From positions 1 through 41,689 of the forward strand of contig CASFCL010000012.1 of NCBI GenBank assembly GCA_949293255.1: DNA of 41,689 nt, given 5' to 3'. Below are positions 33,195-41,689 of this stretch, piece by piece. Under the pieces are notes generated by a model. That model made no database searches, was not told the DNA's origin, and saw only the letters and a list, made by a program, of their open reading frames with translations. A program made the translations under genes and the position numbers. The stretch's first letter is position 1. Every line of letters starts with the position of its first letter. Source of the stretch: an uncultured bacterium. Lineage in GTDB: Bacteria; Bacillota_I; Bacilli_A; RFN20; CAG-826.

Positions 33195-36167
33195 CTATTT
33201 GTCTTCGACAATATTAATAATTTTATTCTTTAATAAATGATTTATTGGCACTATTGATGTAATTAATAATGTAATAAATCCCAATATAAACATAACTATT
33301 ATTTCACTCCAGCTAATACCAATTATTGAGGATAAAATAGGCGTACCAGTAATTAGATAATTATTTATAAAAAGCAAAACTAAACTAGAGGATATAATTG
33401 TGCAAGCAATAACAAAAAGCAGAATAAATAATGTTTCTACAAAAAAGATTAAAAAGATGTCACTATTTTTTGATCCTAAACTTCTTAAAACGCCAATTTC
33501 CTTATTCCTATTTAAAATTGATAAAGATATAAAATTAGCGAATAACAGTACTGAAAAAGCTCCTAATATACAAGCAATTGATAAAAATATTGGAAATAAA
33601 GAGGAAAAAGTATCATTTAATCGACTAACGTAATCGTTTGTTGAATTTCTTATATCAAATAAAAGTCTATATGAATCATAATCTTTCCCATTATAAAAAT
33701 CTTTATATAAACCTTCTATATTTACATTATTTAGAGAGTCATAAGGAAATATAGCCGAATCATAATATCCAATTACATTATTTTCTTCATATAAATCAAA
33801 TAAATCTTCGCTAATATAGGCACTTAAATTATCTTTTTCTTTTTCAATATAAATTCCAACAATACTAAACTCATCTTCTCTATAGCGATTAGCATAATAA
33901 ACTATTGGTTGATTCAAAAATTCTTCATCGAAATATTTATAAAAAGTTGATATCAAATGTAAATCATTAAAATAAGCTAAAGAATAGCCACCAAATATAT
34001 TCTTATATTCATTTTTGTTTATCCTTCTTAAAACTTCAATTTGTTCCTTTTCATTGTTATTAATATCAATTTCTTTAAAAAAATCATCATTTATAATAGT
34101 CATGAAATAAAATAAAGCTGCAAGATCATTACTAATTTCTTCTCTTGATAAACTATAATTATTTAAGTAATAACTATTTAATAGATTATTGAAAAGCGTA
34201 TTTCTCTTAGGATAATTTTCAACACAATATTCAAAAATTACTTCATATTTTTCTCTTTTTAGCACTTCAATCGGCTGAGCAATTTGAAAAGATTTTTTAA
34301 TTACTTCATATTCATTTGTTGATATATTAAGTTCTATAGAATACTGATAATCAGTTAAATCTGAATTTTCAAAATTCATTGAGGATAAATCTTTTCCATG
34401 TAGTTTTTCCTCAATTAAATTGCTTAAGTATGAAGAAGACAAAACTAGCTCGTTCTCCCTAATTTGGGTTTTACCTTTTTCGAAAAACAATATGTTTTTC
34501 CAACTATTTTGTTTTTTCAAATTTGAAATATAGTCATCATTAATTTTAAACATGATGCTATAAGGATAGACACTACTTAAATTAATTATAGGATTAGCAA
34601 TTTGAGAATAATAATTTTCGCTTACAAAAATTGCTGAAGGGTAGCCTTCTAAATATTCTATTGAAAATTCATTATTTAAATTAGTAAGTTCTATTATTGC
34701 TTCTTCGGATTCTAGTGTCTTTTCGTTAATTAAAGGATAATACTTAAAATCATCGTCATTGAACTCTACATTTGACTTTAATAATCCAGCAACCTTATAT
34801 TTATGATCTCCAATTTCAATATACTTATTAATCAAATCATTTTCTTCTAATTCATTTTTATTAAATATTAATAAATTAGAATCTTCATCATAAAGATAAA
34901 CTCCAAAAGTGTTAAATAAATTATAAAAATACTCAGTTATTGCAATTTCATAATCGCTTACTGGGTAAGATCCAATTATTTCATAATTTAAAATGTCTTC
35001 AATAACCTTGGGTGATTCATAAATGAACCCTGAAGGTTTAGAAGAGTAAAAACTTGAGTAATTAATATTATGAACTTGTTCTATCAAACTATTATCAAAA
35101 CTAATTTCATTATCATATCCAGGTAGTTTATCTATTAAAAGTTTTGCATTAATTCCATATTCTTTTAATAGAAATATATCTGAATTATTAAATCCAGCTG
35201 CTTCGCTGTTTGGTCTTCTAGTATTTATTTTTTTATTTATTGTTACATAATCAAAATTACGATTTTCTATTTCACTTTTCAAAACGTTTCCACTATTAAA
35301 AAATAAACACGAAGACGCAATTGTAAAAGAATTAAAACTTATAAGAGATAAAATTATTGTTAAAGCTAATCTAAACCATCTAATTTTCAACGAATTAAAT
35401 GCAAGCTTGTTAATCGTGCTAAACGTAAGATTTTTTGAAAAAACCTTACTAAATCCTTTTATTTTCTTAAAATAATAATTATTTTGCTTATTCTTTTTTG
35501 TTTCATTTAAAATTATATCTTCACAGATTTCCCCATCTTTAATTCTTAAAATCCTATCTCCGTATTTAAAGGCTGCATCGGAATCATGGCTTGCTATTAT
35601 CACTAATTTTTCTTTTGATATTTTCTTCAAGAGAGAAAAAATTGTTGAAGATGTTTCGCTATCAAGTGCTCCTGTTGGTTCGTCTGCTAAAATAATCAAA
35701 GACTCTTTTGCTAAGGCTCTAGCAATAGCAACCCTTTGTTTTTGACCTCCGCTTAATTCATTTATTTTTCTATTTTCAAAACCCTCAAGTTCTACTTCTT
35801 TTAAAGACTTTCTTATTATAGAAATTGTTTCCTCTTTTTTTCTAACACTTACACCTAATTCAATGTTTTCTTTAACATTAAAATCATCTAATAAATTATA
35901 ATTTTGAAAAATAAAAGCAACTATATTTTTTCTATATTCATCTAAGAATTCTTCATTTAATTTTGTCTCATCGAAATATATTTCACCATCGGCTGGAGTA
36001 TCCAAACCACCAATGATATTTAATAGCGTTGTTTTCCCACTGCCAGATTTGCCTAAAATAAAAATTATCCCAGTAGAGGGAAAAGACACATTAATGCTTT
36101 TAAGTACGGCTTTTTTGTTACGTCTTTTAGATTGAAATACCTTGGATAAGTTATTTAGCTTTATCAT
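33195..36167 (-). CDS. ABC transporter, fused ATPase and MacB/FtsX-like permease with giant extracellular domain (second of pair)
   Basis: A 990-residue protein. Residues 1-225 form a MacB/LolD-type ATPase: G-K-S-G-S-G-K-T-T, L-S-G-G-Q-K-Q-R, I-L-A-D-E-P-T-G-A-L-D and I-A-S-H-D. One membrane helix at about 267-295 leads into an extracellular region of some 550 residues, followed by three helices near 855-882, 905-932 and 955-980 with the FtsX-type segment N-R-N-K-E-I-G-V-L-R-S-L-G. It is encoded 13 bases after its likely partner. Such transporters push on extracellular or membrane substrates, for example peptides, toxins or lipoproteins. The substrate here may be the secreted protein at the head of the operon (inference). 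Confidence 0.85.
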   Translation of the reverse strand: MIKLNNLSKVFQSKRRNKKAVLKSINVSFPSTGIIFILGKSGSGKTTLLNIIGGLDTPADGEIYFDETKLNEEFLDEYRKNIVAFIFQNYNLLDDFNVKENIELGVSVRKKEETISIIRKSLKEVELEGFENRKINELSGGQKQRVAIARALAKESLIILADEPTGALDSETSSTIFSLLKKISKEKLVIIASHDSDAAFKYGDRILRIKDGEICEDIILNETKKNKQNNYYFKKIKGFSKVFSKNLTFSTINKLAFNSLKIRWFRLALTIILSLISFNSFTIASSCLFFNSGNVLKSEIENRNFDYVTINKKINTRRPNSEAAGFNNSDIFLLKEYGINAKLLIDKLPGYDNEISFDNSLIEQVHNINYSSFYSSKPSGFIYESPKVIEDILNYEIIGSYPVSDYEIAITEYFYNLFNTFGVYLYDEDSNLLIFNKNELEENDLINKYIEIGDHKYKVAGLLKSNVEFNDDDFKYYPLINEKTLESEEAIIELTNLNNEFSIEYLEGYPSAIFVSENYYSQIANPIINLSSVYPYSIMFKINDDYISNLKKQNSWKNILFFEKGKTQIRENELVLSSSYLSNLIEEKLHGKDLSSMNFENSDLTDYQYSIELNISTNEYEVIKKSFQIAQPIEVLKREKYEVIFEYCVENYPKRNTLFNNLLNSYYLNNYSLSREEISNDLAALFYFMTIINDDFFKEIDINNNEKEQIEVLRRINKNEYKNIFGGYSLAYFNDLHLISTFYKYFDEEFLNQPIVYYANRYREDEFSIVGIYIEKEKDNLSAYISEDLFDLYEENNVIGYYDSAIFPYDSLNNVNIEGLYKDFYNGKDYDSYRLLFDIRNSTNDYVSRLNDTFSSLFPIFLSIACILGAFSVLLFANFISLSILNRNKEIGVLRSLGSKNSDIFLIFFVETLFILLFVIACTIISSSLVLLFINNYLITGTPILSSIIGISWSEIIVMFILGFITLLITSIVPINHLLKNKIINIVEDK

Positions 36168-36180
36168 ATTTTAATAATAA

Positions 36181-39072
36181 TTATTTTTTTCTTAATAAAT
36201 CAATTGTTTTAGAATTTCTAAGTTTAACTATCGGTATTAATGTAGCTACTAGACCGGCAGTAATTCCAAATATAAAAAGATATAAACACTCAATACCGGA
36301 AAAAGTGTAAATCATAAAAACAACATTATATAGATCCATCATAGCTTTATTATAAAGCATAACAAAAAAATATGAAAAAATTGACCCAAAACCAAAGGCG
36401 ATAAGCTCAATAAAGGCAGCATCAAAAGCGAAAATAGTATATATATCTTTATTTTTATATCCAAGCGACTTCAGAATACCGAGATCACGATGCTTTGTTT
36501 TAATAAGAATCGAAATGTAGTTATATGTTAAAAGAAGAGAAAATATTCCTAAAGCAATTGTTAATCCAGCAAATAATGTTACCCAAGAAGTGTGTGATTC
36601 ATATAAAAATCTAGCATCTATCATATAACAGCTATATAAATTATAGATAACCTCATTATTATCGTGTTTTTCGCAATAATAATTCAAAAAAGAATCTATA
36701 TTTAACTCACCTATATTATTAAATGTAGTGACGTACATATAATTATTACCGCCACCATTAATTTCTTTTAAAACCTTAAAATAATCATCCTTTACTACTA
36801 AAGAATTATTATTAATAGAAGAAACAAAACCGACAACAGTTTTAGTTTCGTTTCTATTGTAATTTGGACCTATAATATTTATTAAAATATCGATTGCATC
36901 GAAATTTTTATAATATTTTTCAACAACAGATGCTTGACTGAAATAAGAAAGATTATACCCATCAAAGATATTTTTGTATTCATCATTAGTATAAAAGTTT
37001 TCTAAAATTTCATATTGAGATTTGAAATCTTCATTTAACTCAACATATTTTCCTAAATAGAATCCGTGTGGGTCTTTTATAAATAAATAATATAAATATC
37101 CTTTCAAATCTTCTTTATTTGGTTCTTCTTCGATATCTTTTTTATAAAATTGTCTTAATAGTTCTTCAAACAATGTATTATTCTTAGGATAATTATTATG
37201 TGCATAATCAAAAACCATTTGATTATTCGTTGATTTTAAATATTCGATTTCGTTATCAAAAGTAATTAGAGAAGTTGTTACATTATATTTACCATCTTCA
37301 TCTTGAACGAGTTGGTAATTGTAATCAAACATATCGGATTTATTAACATTGGAAGTGTTTTCTTCAAAATTATTAATTTGATTAATTACTAAACTATATA
37401 GATCACCCAAACCGATAATAACCGCATTATCGTCTAGAGAATTATAATTTTTCAAATATTTAAGGTCTTGAGAAGATATATCATCTATTGAATGTAAGAC
37501 ATCGTATTGTTTGTTGTCTCTAGAAATAGAAATTTCATTTTTAGTTGTGCTTAATTTTGTGGTTTTTTTATTCAAAAGATTTTCATAATAATCTTTTGAA
37601 ATAAAACCGAAAGTAGGGTAATTATTGATAAACTCATTTTCGAAATCGCTAGCCAAAGATGTATCGAAATTATCAGCAGTTTCCAAAAATTCTCCATACT
37701 TAAAATCTTCACTATAAAAATCAATATTTAAATCAATTATTCCTGTTAATGTAAACAATCTACTTCCAATTCTAAATTGGGAATTAATTAAATCTACATA
37801 GCTAACATTATTATTAAGGTAAAAAGCCTCTCCATCTTTTACATATGGTGTATTTATATATTTTGCAACCTCAAGAGAATAACTTGTAAGTGCAATTTCA
37901 TTATTTTTTTCTGGATATTTTCCAACCAAAGAGAAGTCTAGATTATTTTCAATTATATCAACAGGTTCATAAATTAAACCATTTAAATAATTACGATAAA
38001 AATTAGGTATTGTTGCTAAATTAGCATTACCACCGGTTAAATCAAAAGAATCACCACTCTCAGATTTATAAATTACTTCTTTCCCAACAATTCCTAACTC
38101 ATTCAATTCTTTTATATCTTTTTCATTTAAAGAACCAATTTGTGTCCCATCTACATTTTTGTAAAATACTAATGAATTAAAAAAATGATTATCAATAGAG
38201 TTATAAAGCAATTGATTTCGATCTAAATTCGAAATAGAAATAGTTGAGCCAAGGAATCCTAAAGAAATTCCTGTCAATAAAATAGTTATAGATAAAATTA
38301 CTGGTTTATTTTTTAACAAGCTTTTAAATAAAGATAAAATGTTCCTTAATCTTGTCTTTTTAATTATATTTTCGCTAGAACTATTGGATTCAATTCTTAC
38401 ATTTTCAATATTTTGTTTGGTAATATCTTTGATAATTTTCCCATCTTGAAGTTTTATAATTCTATCTCCATAACTTTCAGCAAATTCCTCATCATGGCTT
38501 ACAGTTACGATTAAAAATTCTTTCGACAAATCTTTTAATAAATTAAAAACTTTTATACTATTTTCTTCATCTAAAGAACCGGTTGGTTCATCCAAAAAAA
38601 TAATTTTTGATTTCTTATATAAAGCTCTTGCAATAGCTACTCTTTGTTTTTCTCCTCCACTTAAAGTTTTAACCAAATAATTTCCATAACCTTTTAAATC
38701 AACTTTTTCAAGAAAATAATCAAAATCTGCAGGGTTTTTATCGGAATTTGCTAATAAAATATTGTCTTTTACAGTAAGCTCGTTTATTAAATTACCCTCT
38801 TGATAGACTATAGATATTTCTTTTGATAAGTAATTCGAAATCTCTTCTTTTTTGTCCAAAGATAACTTTATGTTTTTATAAAAAACTTCTCCTGATGAAG
38901 GTGAATCCGTTCCACTTAATATATTTAAAAGGGTTGATTTACCACTTCCTGATTTTCCTAGTAAAAAAATAAGTCCTGTTTTTGAAAAACTTAAGTTAAT
39001 ATTTTTAAGCGCTTCGATTTGGTTAGAGTCACTTAATTTATAAATTTTGCAAAGATTTTTGCAGCACAACAT
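36181..39072 (-). CDS. ABC transporter, fused ATPase and MacB/FtsX-like permease with giant extracellular domain (first of pair)
   Basis: A 963-residue protein with the same plan as its neighbour: ATPase (G-K-S-G-S-G-K-S-T, L-S-G-G-E-K-Q-R, I-F-L-D-E-P-T-G-S-L-D, T-V-S-H-D) to about residue 220, a helix near 258-282, some 540 extracellular residues, and three C-terminal helices with K-H-R-D-L-G-I-L-K-S-L-G. Both large external domains share local segments such as N-Y-P-K-N-N-T-L-F and Y-K-N-I-F-D-G-Y-N-L-S-Y-F (N-I-F-G-G-Y-S-L-A-Y-F in the other), so they arose by duplication and probably pair. It begins 5 bases after the secreted-protein gene. Confidence 0.85.
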   Translation of the reverse strand: MLCCKNLCKIYKLSDSNQIEALKNINLSFSKTGLIFLLGKSGSGKSTLLNILSGTDSPSSGEVFYKNIKLSLDKKEEISNYLSKEISIVYQEGNLINELTVKDNILLANSDKNPADFDYFLEKVDLKGYGNYLVKTLSGGEKQRVAIARALYKKSKIIFLDEPTGSLDEENSIKVFNLLKDLSKEFLIVTVSHDEEFAESYGDRIIKLQDGKIIKDITKQNIENVRIESNSSSENIIKKTRLRNILSLFKSLLKNKPVILSITILLTGISLGFLGSTISISNLDRNQLLYNSIDNHFFNSLVFYKNVDGTQIGSLNEKDIKELNELGIVGKEVIYKSESGDSFDLTGGNANLATIPNFYRNYLNGLIYEPVDIIENNLDFSLVGKYPEKNNEIALTSYSLEVAKYINTPYVKDGEAFYLNNNVSYVDLINSQFRIGSRLFTLTGIIDLNIDFYSEDFKYGEFLETADNFDTSLASDFENEFINNYPTFGFISKDYYENLLNKKTTKLSTTKNEISISRDNKQYDVLHSIDDISSQDLKYLKNYNSLDDNAVIIGLGDLYSLVINQINNFEENTSNVNKSDMFDYNYQLVQDEDGKYNVTTSLITFDNEIEYLKSTNNQMVFDYAHNNYPKNNTLFEELLRQFYKKDIEEEPNKEDLKGYLYYLFIKDPHGFYLGKYVELNEDFKSQYEILENFYTNDEYKNIFDGYNLSYFSQASVVEKYYKNFDAIDILINIIGPNYNRNETKTVVGFVSSINNNSLVVKDDYFKVLKEINGGGNNYMYVTTFNNIGELNIDSFLNYYCEKHDNNEVIYNLYSCYMIDARFLYESHTSWVTLFAGLTIALGIFSLLLTYNYISILIKTKHRDLGILKSLGYKNKDIYTIFAFDAAFIELIAFGFGSIFSYFFVMLYNKAMMDLYNVVFMIYTFSGIECLYLFIFGITAGLVATLIPIVKLRNSKTIDLLRKK

Positions 39073-39077
39073 ATCTA

Positions 39078-39944
39078 TTAAATTCTAATTGTAAGAGATG
39101 AATTAAACTCCCATCCATCAGCCCACCACCACAATGGCTTAAAAGCTCCTTGATACATAAAATCTAAATGTAAATCAAAAGACTTTTGGCAATCACTTAA
39201 TACTCCGTTGTCATTAAGTTCAAACAAGTAATAAGTAGAAAAATTATAAACAACCGCTCCACTTACTTCAACATTTAGAGTTTCTAAACTCCATTCATAC
39301 CTATCGTCATTAGATGAGTAATGATATGACATAACCGGATCATTGCTAATTGATGAAACAGTTTTAGTATAACTCAAGGTTACTGAAGCAGAAGTTGAGT
39401 TGCCTACTTTAACTGTAACGCCATCTCCAAGACTAACACCATTTTCAAACTCATTCCCAATTGTGCTTTCAAAGCCATATGAATTAGTAATTGTAGTTTG
39501 AACTTTATCAGATCTTGGCCATGCGACCTCATTAAGAATTTGTCCCGAATAGAGGGTTAAACTATAGTCAACCTCTTTTTCCCAAGATGTTGCATAGACA
39601 TGAACATAACCTGCTTTAAAATTATAGTCCTTATAACTATTCCCGTTTTCTTGTGTATCATTATTTAATCTAGCAACATGTCCAGGAACAATTGTATTAT
39701 CTAACCTAACAAGAATTAAATTCGATTTTGTTGTAAAAGGTGCGTTATAAACATTTATTTGAGTGTTAATATAACCATCATCGCATTCTAATGCAGGAAA
39801 TTCTTCAGATCTATACAAAACATCAAAGCCATCATAAGTAATATTATTCGCTCTATTTGTAGAATAAGATGAAACATTATTTTCTACATTACATTGTCCG
39901 GTAGTGAGGGCACAAACAGCACCAATTATTAAAATTGTATTCAT
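39078..39944 (-). CDS. Secreted beta-rich protein, possibly toxin-like, heading the second ABC locus
   Basis: A 288-residue protein with a short hydrophobic N-terminus (about 1-17) that looks like a signal peptide, though without the usual lysines. The body is rich in Ser, Thr, Asn and Tyr with alternating hydrophobic residues, for example S-A-S-V-T-L-S-Y-T-K-T-V-S, and an aromatic cluster L-W-W-W-A-D-G-W near the C-terminus. This style recalls beta-barrel pore-forming toxins, but I cannot name a family. I chose the ATG at 39944 because AAAGGAG lies 8 bases upstream; the ATG at 39950 is only 2 bases from it. A cre-like box lies 55 bases upstream of the start. The small protein at 2997 resembles its C-terminus. 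Confidence 0.6.
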   Translation of the reverse strand: MNTILIIGAVCALTTGQCNVENNVSSYSTNRANNITYDGFDVLYRSEEFPALECDDGYINTQINVYNAPFTTKSNLILVRLDNTIVPGHVARLNNDTQENGNSYKDYNFKAGYVHVYATSWEKEVDYSLTLYSGQILNEVAWPRSDKVQTTITNSYGFESTIGNEFENGVSLGDGVTVKVGNSTSASVTLSYTKTVSSISNDPVMSYHYSSNDDRYEWSLETLNVEVSGAVVYNFSTYYLFELNDNGVLSDCQKSFDLHLDFMYQGAFKPLWWWADGWEFNSSLTIRI

Positions 39945-39998
39945 AATCATTTCTCCTTTTCAAAAATATTATTTTCTTATGACAATTTAATTTTAACA

Positions 39999-40012
39999 TG
40001 AAAACGCTTCCA
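39999..40012 (-). promoter_or_regulatory. CcpA-type cre box before the secreted-protein/ABC operon
   Basis: On the minus strand TGGAAGCGTTTTCA fits the catabolite-response consensus TGWAANCGNTNWCA at all fixed positions, missing only the first W. It lies 55 bases before the start at 39944, at or upstream of the promoter. CcpA or another LacI-family regulator may therefore control this locus by carbon supply. Confidence 0.6.
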
Positions 40013-40023
40013 ATTTAATAAAA

Positions 40024-40175
40024 GAAAATATTAAACAAATGGTTTAAAAAGATTCGATTTTTATTAGAACTTTTGATGAATTCCTAATAATCACCACAAG
40101 CAAAATTTACGAGATCTTTAGATTTTTAATTTCGCATATTCCATGCCTATCTTAAAAATCAATTTCACCTTTTAA
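40024..40175 (-). pseudogene. Decayed copy of the 3' end of the lipoprotein gene at 41110
   Basis: Read on the minus strand it gives K-G-E-I-D-F-stop-D-R-H-G-I, matching K-G-Q-I-D-F-R-D-R-Y-G-I in the intact gene, where AGG has become TAA. After that a frameshift and further stops follow, yet DNA similarity continues past the stop codon of the intact gene (AAAAGAAAATATTAA on both). It is the remnant of a segmental duplication. Confidence 0.75.
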
Positions 40176-40263
40176 TAATTGTCTGATAAATACTTTATCA
40201 TTTGTTTAATTATTTTTTGTACAAATTTCCCTGTATAAATCAGATTTTATAAGTGTTTTACAA

Positions 40264-40823
40264 TCAAATTTTTAAAAGGTTTTCAATATAATTTCCTTTT
40301 ATTTCTTCTGAGATCTTATTAATTTCTTGGTCGCTTAATGAAGTTTCATAAACCTTACATAAAACTTCTATTCTATAATATGTAATTAAAGGATCATCAT
40401 TATGATTTTTAACAGCAATCAGTATATATCCAAAATTCCTATCGTCGTTTTTGCAACAATATCAATACATCCATATTGCTTAATAGAACCGTCGTCTTTT
40501 TCTAGATTTCCTTTATTGCTATTCCAACAAACTTCAACACCAATTGGAGTTTCAAAATTTTCGTTTCCACTTTGTTTATTATAGGAAATGTTTCCTATAT
40601 CACAATTATAAACCAAAACATCTTCTTGGTTTGTTTCAACTTTATTTGAAAAACTAACTACAAAAATATTATCTAAAGACGACATTGCTGGCGACCCATC
40701 ATTTTTGATTATATTTACTTCAATTCCATCTGCTAAGAAATTAAAACTTTTTTCTACACAAGAAAATAATGTTATTAAGCAAAAAGTTAATGGGAAAAGA
40801 AAAATATTTTTCATCCTAATCAT
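40264..40823 (-). pseudogene. Lipoprotein gene with a one-base frameshift
   Basis: The first frame (40823-40419, 134 codons) starts M-I-R-M-K-N-I-F-L-F-P-L with lipobox L-F-S-C and then N-F-L-A-D-G. It reaches D-I-V-A-K at a run of five A (near 40470) and then reads nonsense to a TGA. In the -1 frame the protein continues sensibly: K-N-D-D-R-N-F-G-Y-I-L-I-A-V-K-N-H-N-D-D-P, then R-I-E-V-L-C-K-V-Y-E-T-S-L-S, to a TGA at 40264-40266. One added A would restore a lipoprotein of 186 residues. It may be a true mutation, a phase-variable A-run, a sequencing error or programmed slippage. The function is unknown. Confidence 0.7.
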
Positions 40824-40904
40824 ACTTCTATTATATTATTTTTATAAAAAAGTAAAAATTAAACCTTATAAGACAGCTGTTTATTCTTTAGAATAAATAA
40901 AAAG

Positions 40905-40970
40905 TTTAATTTTCCTAGCGACTTTTTATGCAAATAGTTCAATTTTCCTAGGGAGTTTTTGGATAATTAG
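40905..40970. repeat. Tandem 33-bp repeat, two copies
   Basis: Units 40905-40937 and 40938-40970 both contain AATTTTCCTAG, then G-x-GA/AG-TTTTT, and end in TAG; the start of a third (TTCAAATTAA) follows. It lies between two lipoprotein genes, upstream of the frameshifted one. It could be a regulatory array or a simple duplication. Confidence 0.65.
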
Positions 40971-41109
40971 TTCAAATTAATTAACCATTAATCCCGATAG
41001 CGTACCATAAAAAGTCCTCTATCTCTAATTCGTAAAATTTTTATTTTATTTTTCTAATGTGGATTTTATAAAAGAAAATATTAAGCTAATGTTTTAAAAT
41101 GCTTTCGTT

Positions 41110-41520
41110 TTAATTAGAAATCTTAATAAATTCCCAATATGCAGCACAAGCAAAAATTGCGAGGTTTTCAGATTCTTTAATTGTGTATATTCCATACCTA
41201 TCCCTAAAATCAATTTGGCCTTTTGCGGGGCTCGTTTCATTAAAACAGCCATTATTCTCGTTAATTTCATAATATAAGGTAGGATTATTATCATATTTAA
41301 CCCAAAGTTCGTAATCTTCTTGATTTATAATAAATCCAAATAACTTTTCAAGTCGATCCATTTCAACCATTTCATTACTATTTTCGTATTTGTTTCCTTG
41401 AATTTCAACTTCATTAGGAACAGCTCCCATTACAAAGATATCGGGATTAGTTTCATTAAAACAAGCAGTTAAAGAAAGTATCATTCCAAAAGATAATAAT
41501 ATTTTTTTAAAAGTTTTCAT
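41110..41520 (-). CDS. Small lipoprotein, unknown function
   Basis: A 136-residue lipoprotein: M-K-T-F-K-K, hydrophobic core and lipobox L-T-A-C (Cys20), then a soluble domain with three cysteines (including one in G-C-F-N-E-T and one in F-A-C-A-A-Y-W). AAGGAGG lies 9 bases before the ATG. The motif C-F-N-E-T occurs twice, at the lipidated cysteine and mid-protein. A decayed copy of its 3' half lies at 40024-40175, so the family has expanded locally. I recognise no function. Confidence 0.7.
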   Translation of the reverse strand: MKTFKKILLSFGMILSLTACFNETNPDIFVMGAVPNEVEIQGNKYENSNEMVEMDRLEKLFGFIINQEDYELWVKYDNNPTLYYEINENNGCFNETSPAKGQIDFRDRYGIYTIKESENLAIFACAAYWEFIKISN

Positions 41521-41580
41521 TTATCAGTCCTCCTTATAAATATATTCGGTATCTATAAATTTGATAGAGTCAAGAAATTT

Positions 41581-41689
41581 TTTACCAAAAGGGGGTGCGG
41601 ACATTTTATTGGACAGTTTTTAAATTTTTCCATAGTTTAACTTTTATTCTTTTTTCTGTAAACCATTTTAAATATTTATTTAATTTATC
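41581..41689 (-). mobile_element. End of a second IS3-type element, cut by the window edge
   Basis: ACCAAAAGGGGGTGCGGACA and TTTTATTGGAC match the left end of the IS at 16200 with few changes. On the minus strand a partial transposase frame enters from the right and ends at 41606: D-K-L-N-K-Y-L-K-W-F-T-E-K-R-I-K-V-K-L-W-K-N-L-K, resembling the usual IS3 C-terminus W-Y-N-x-K-R-I-K. It is related to, but not identical with, the first element. Confidence 0.7.

Noticed and set aside
40419-40823. Complete 134-residue lipoprotein
   Set aside because: The last residues after D-I-V-A-K look random, while the -1 frame continues as a plausible protein for 68 codons.
40905-40970. CRISPR array
   Set aside because: Two adjoining 33-bp units without spacers.
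1-41689. Mycoplasma-type code with TGA as Trp
   Set aside because: Long genes stay open under the standard code and Trp is TGG throughout, including tryptophan-rich stretches. TGA appears as a stop at 25519-25521 and 40264-40266.

Overview
The window is AT-rich, uses TGG for tryptophan, stops almost always with TAA or TAG, and encodes many surface lipoproteins. This suggests a low-GC, host-associated member of the Bacilli close to the Mollicutes (the RF39/RFN20/Erysipelotrichia-like gut lineages). Long intact tryptophan-containing genes show that TGA is not read as Trp, so the standard bacterial code applies. The lineage is inferred from gene style, not from a marker gene.

Left part (1-12.3 kb, mostly + strand): a LemA-like membrane protein; an M3 zinc oligoendopeptidase; a locus of one small protein followed by two ABC transporters that each fuse an ATPase to an FtsX/MacB-like permease; and an operon of two exported proteins with unusual G-A-Y/F-x-I-N-G signal peptides plus an ER-type (SipW-like) signal peptidase, closed by a strong terminator. 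A dispersed non-coding repeat occurs four times between these units. Two copies carry, on the opposite strand, a perfect ribosome binding site and a near-identical 12-codon frame.

Middle (12.3-20.1 kb): a zone of gene decay and mobile DNA. It holds a chimera of a triosephosphate-isomerase N-terminus and a TetR C-terminus, a polytopic membrane protein, an intact radical-SAM NrdG-type activase, a broken integrase-type transposase, a complete IS3-family element with a damaged transposase C-terminus, a membrane-protein pseudogene with several frameshifts and stops, and an AAA/DUF4143 ATPase frameshifted just before a mutated Walker A motif.

Right part (20.1-32.8 kb, - strand): a probable operon with a clear promoter: CUT1-type ABC ATPase (with a large insertion), two permeases, a solute-binding lipoprotein, a staphylococcal-nuclease lipoprotein, a small membrane protein and a large Ig/InlB-repeat lipoprotein, ending at a strong terminator. 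Just beyond it lies a 5'-nucleotidase lipoprotein. The gene set resembles the Mycoplasma membrane-nuclease/ABC transporter operon and suggests surface digestion of nucleic acids, dephosphorylation, and uptake of the products.

Far right (33.2-41.7 kb, - strand): a second secreted-protein plus two fused-ABC locus, paralogous in layout to the one at 3-7 kb and preceded by a near-canonical CcpA cre box; then small lipoprotein genes, one frameshifted and one duplicated as a decayed remnant; and at the edge the end of a second IS3-type element. No tRNA, rRNA or CRISPR array was seen.
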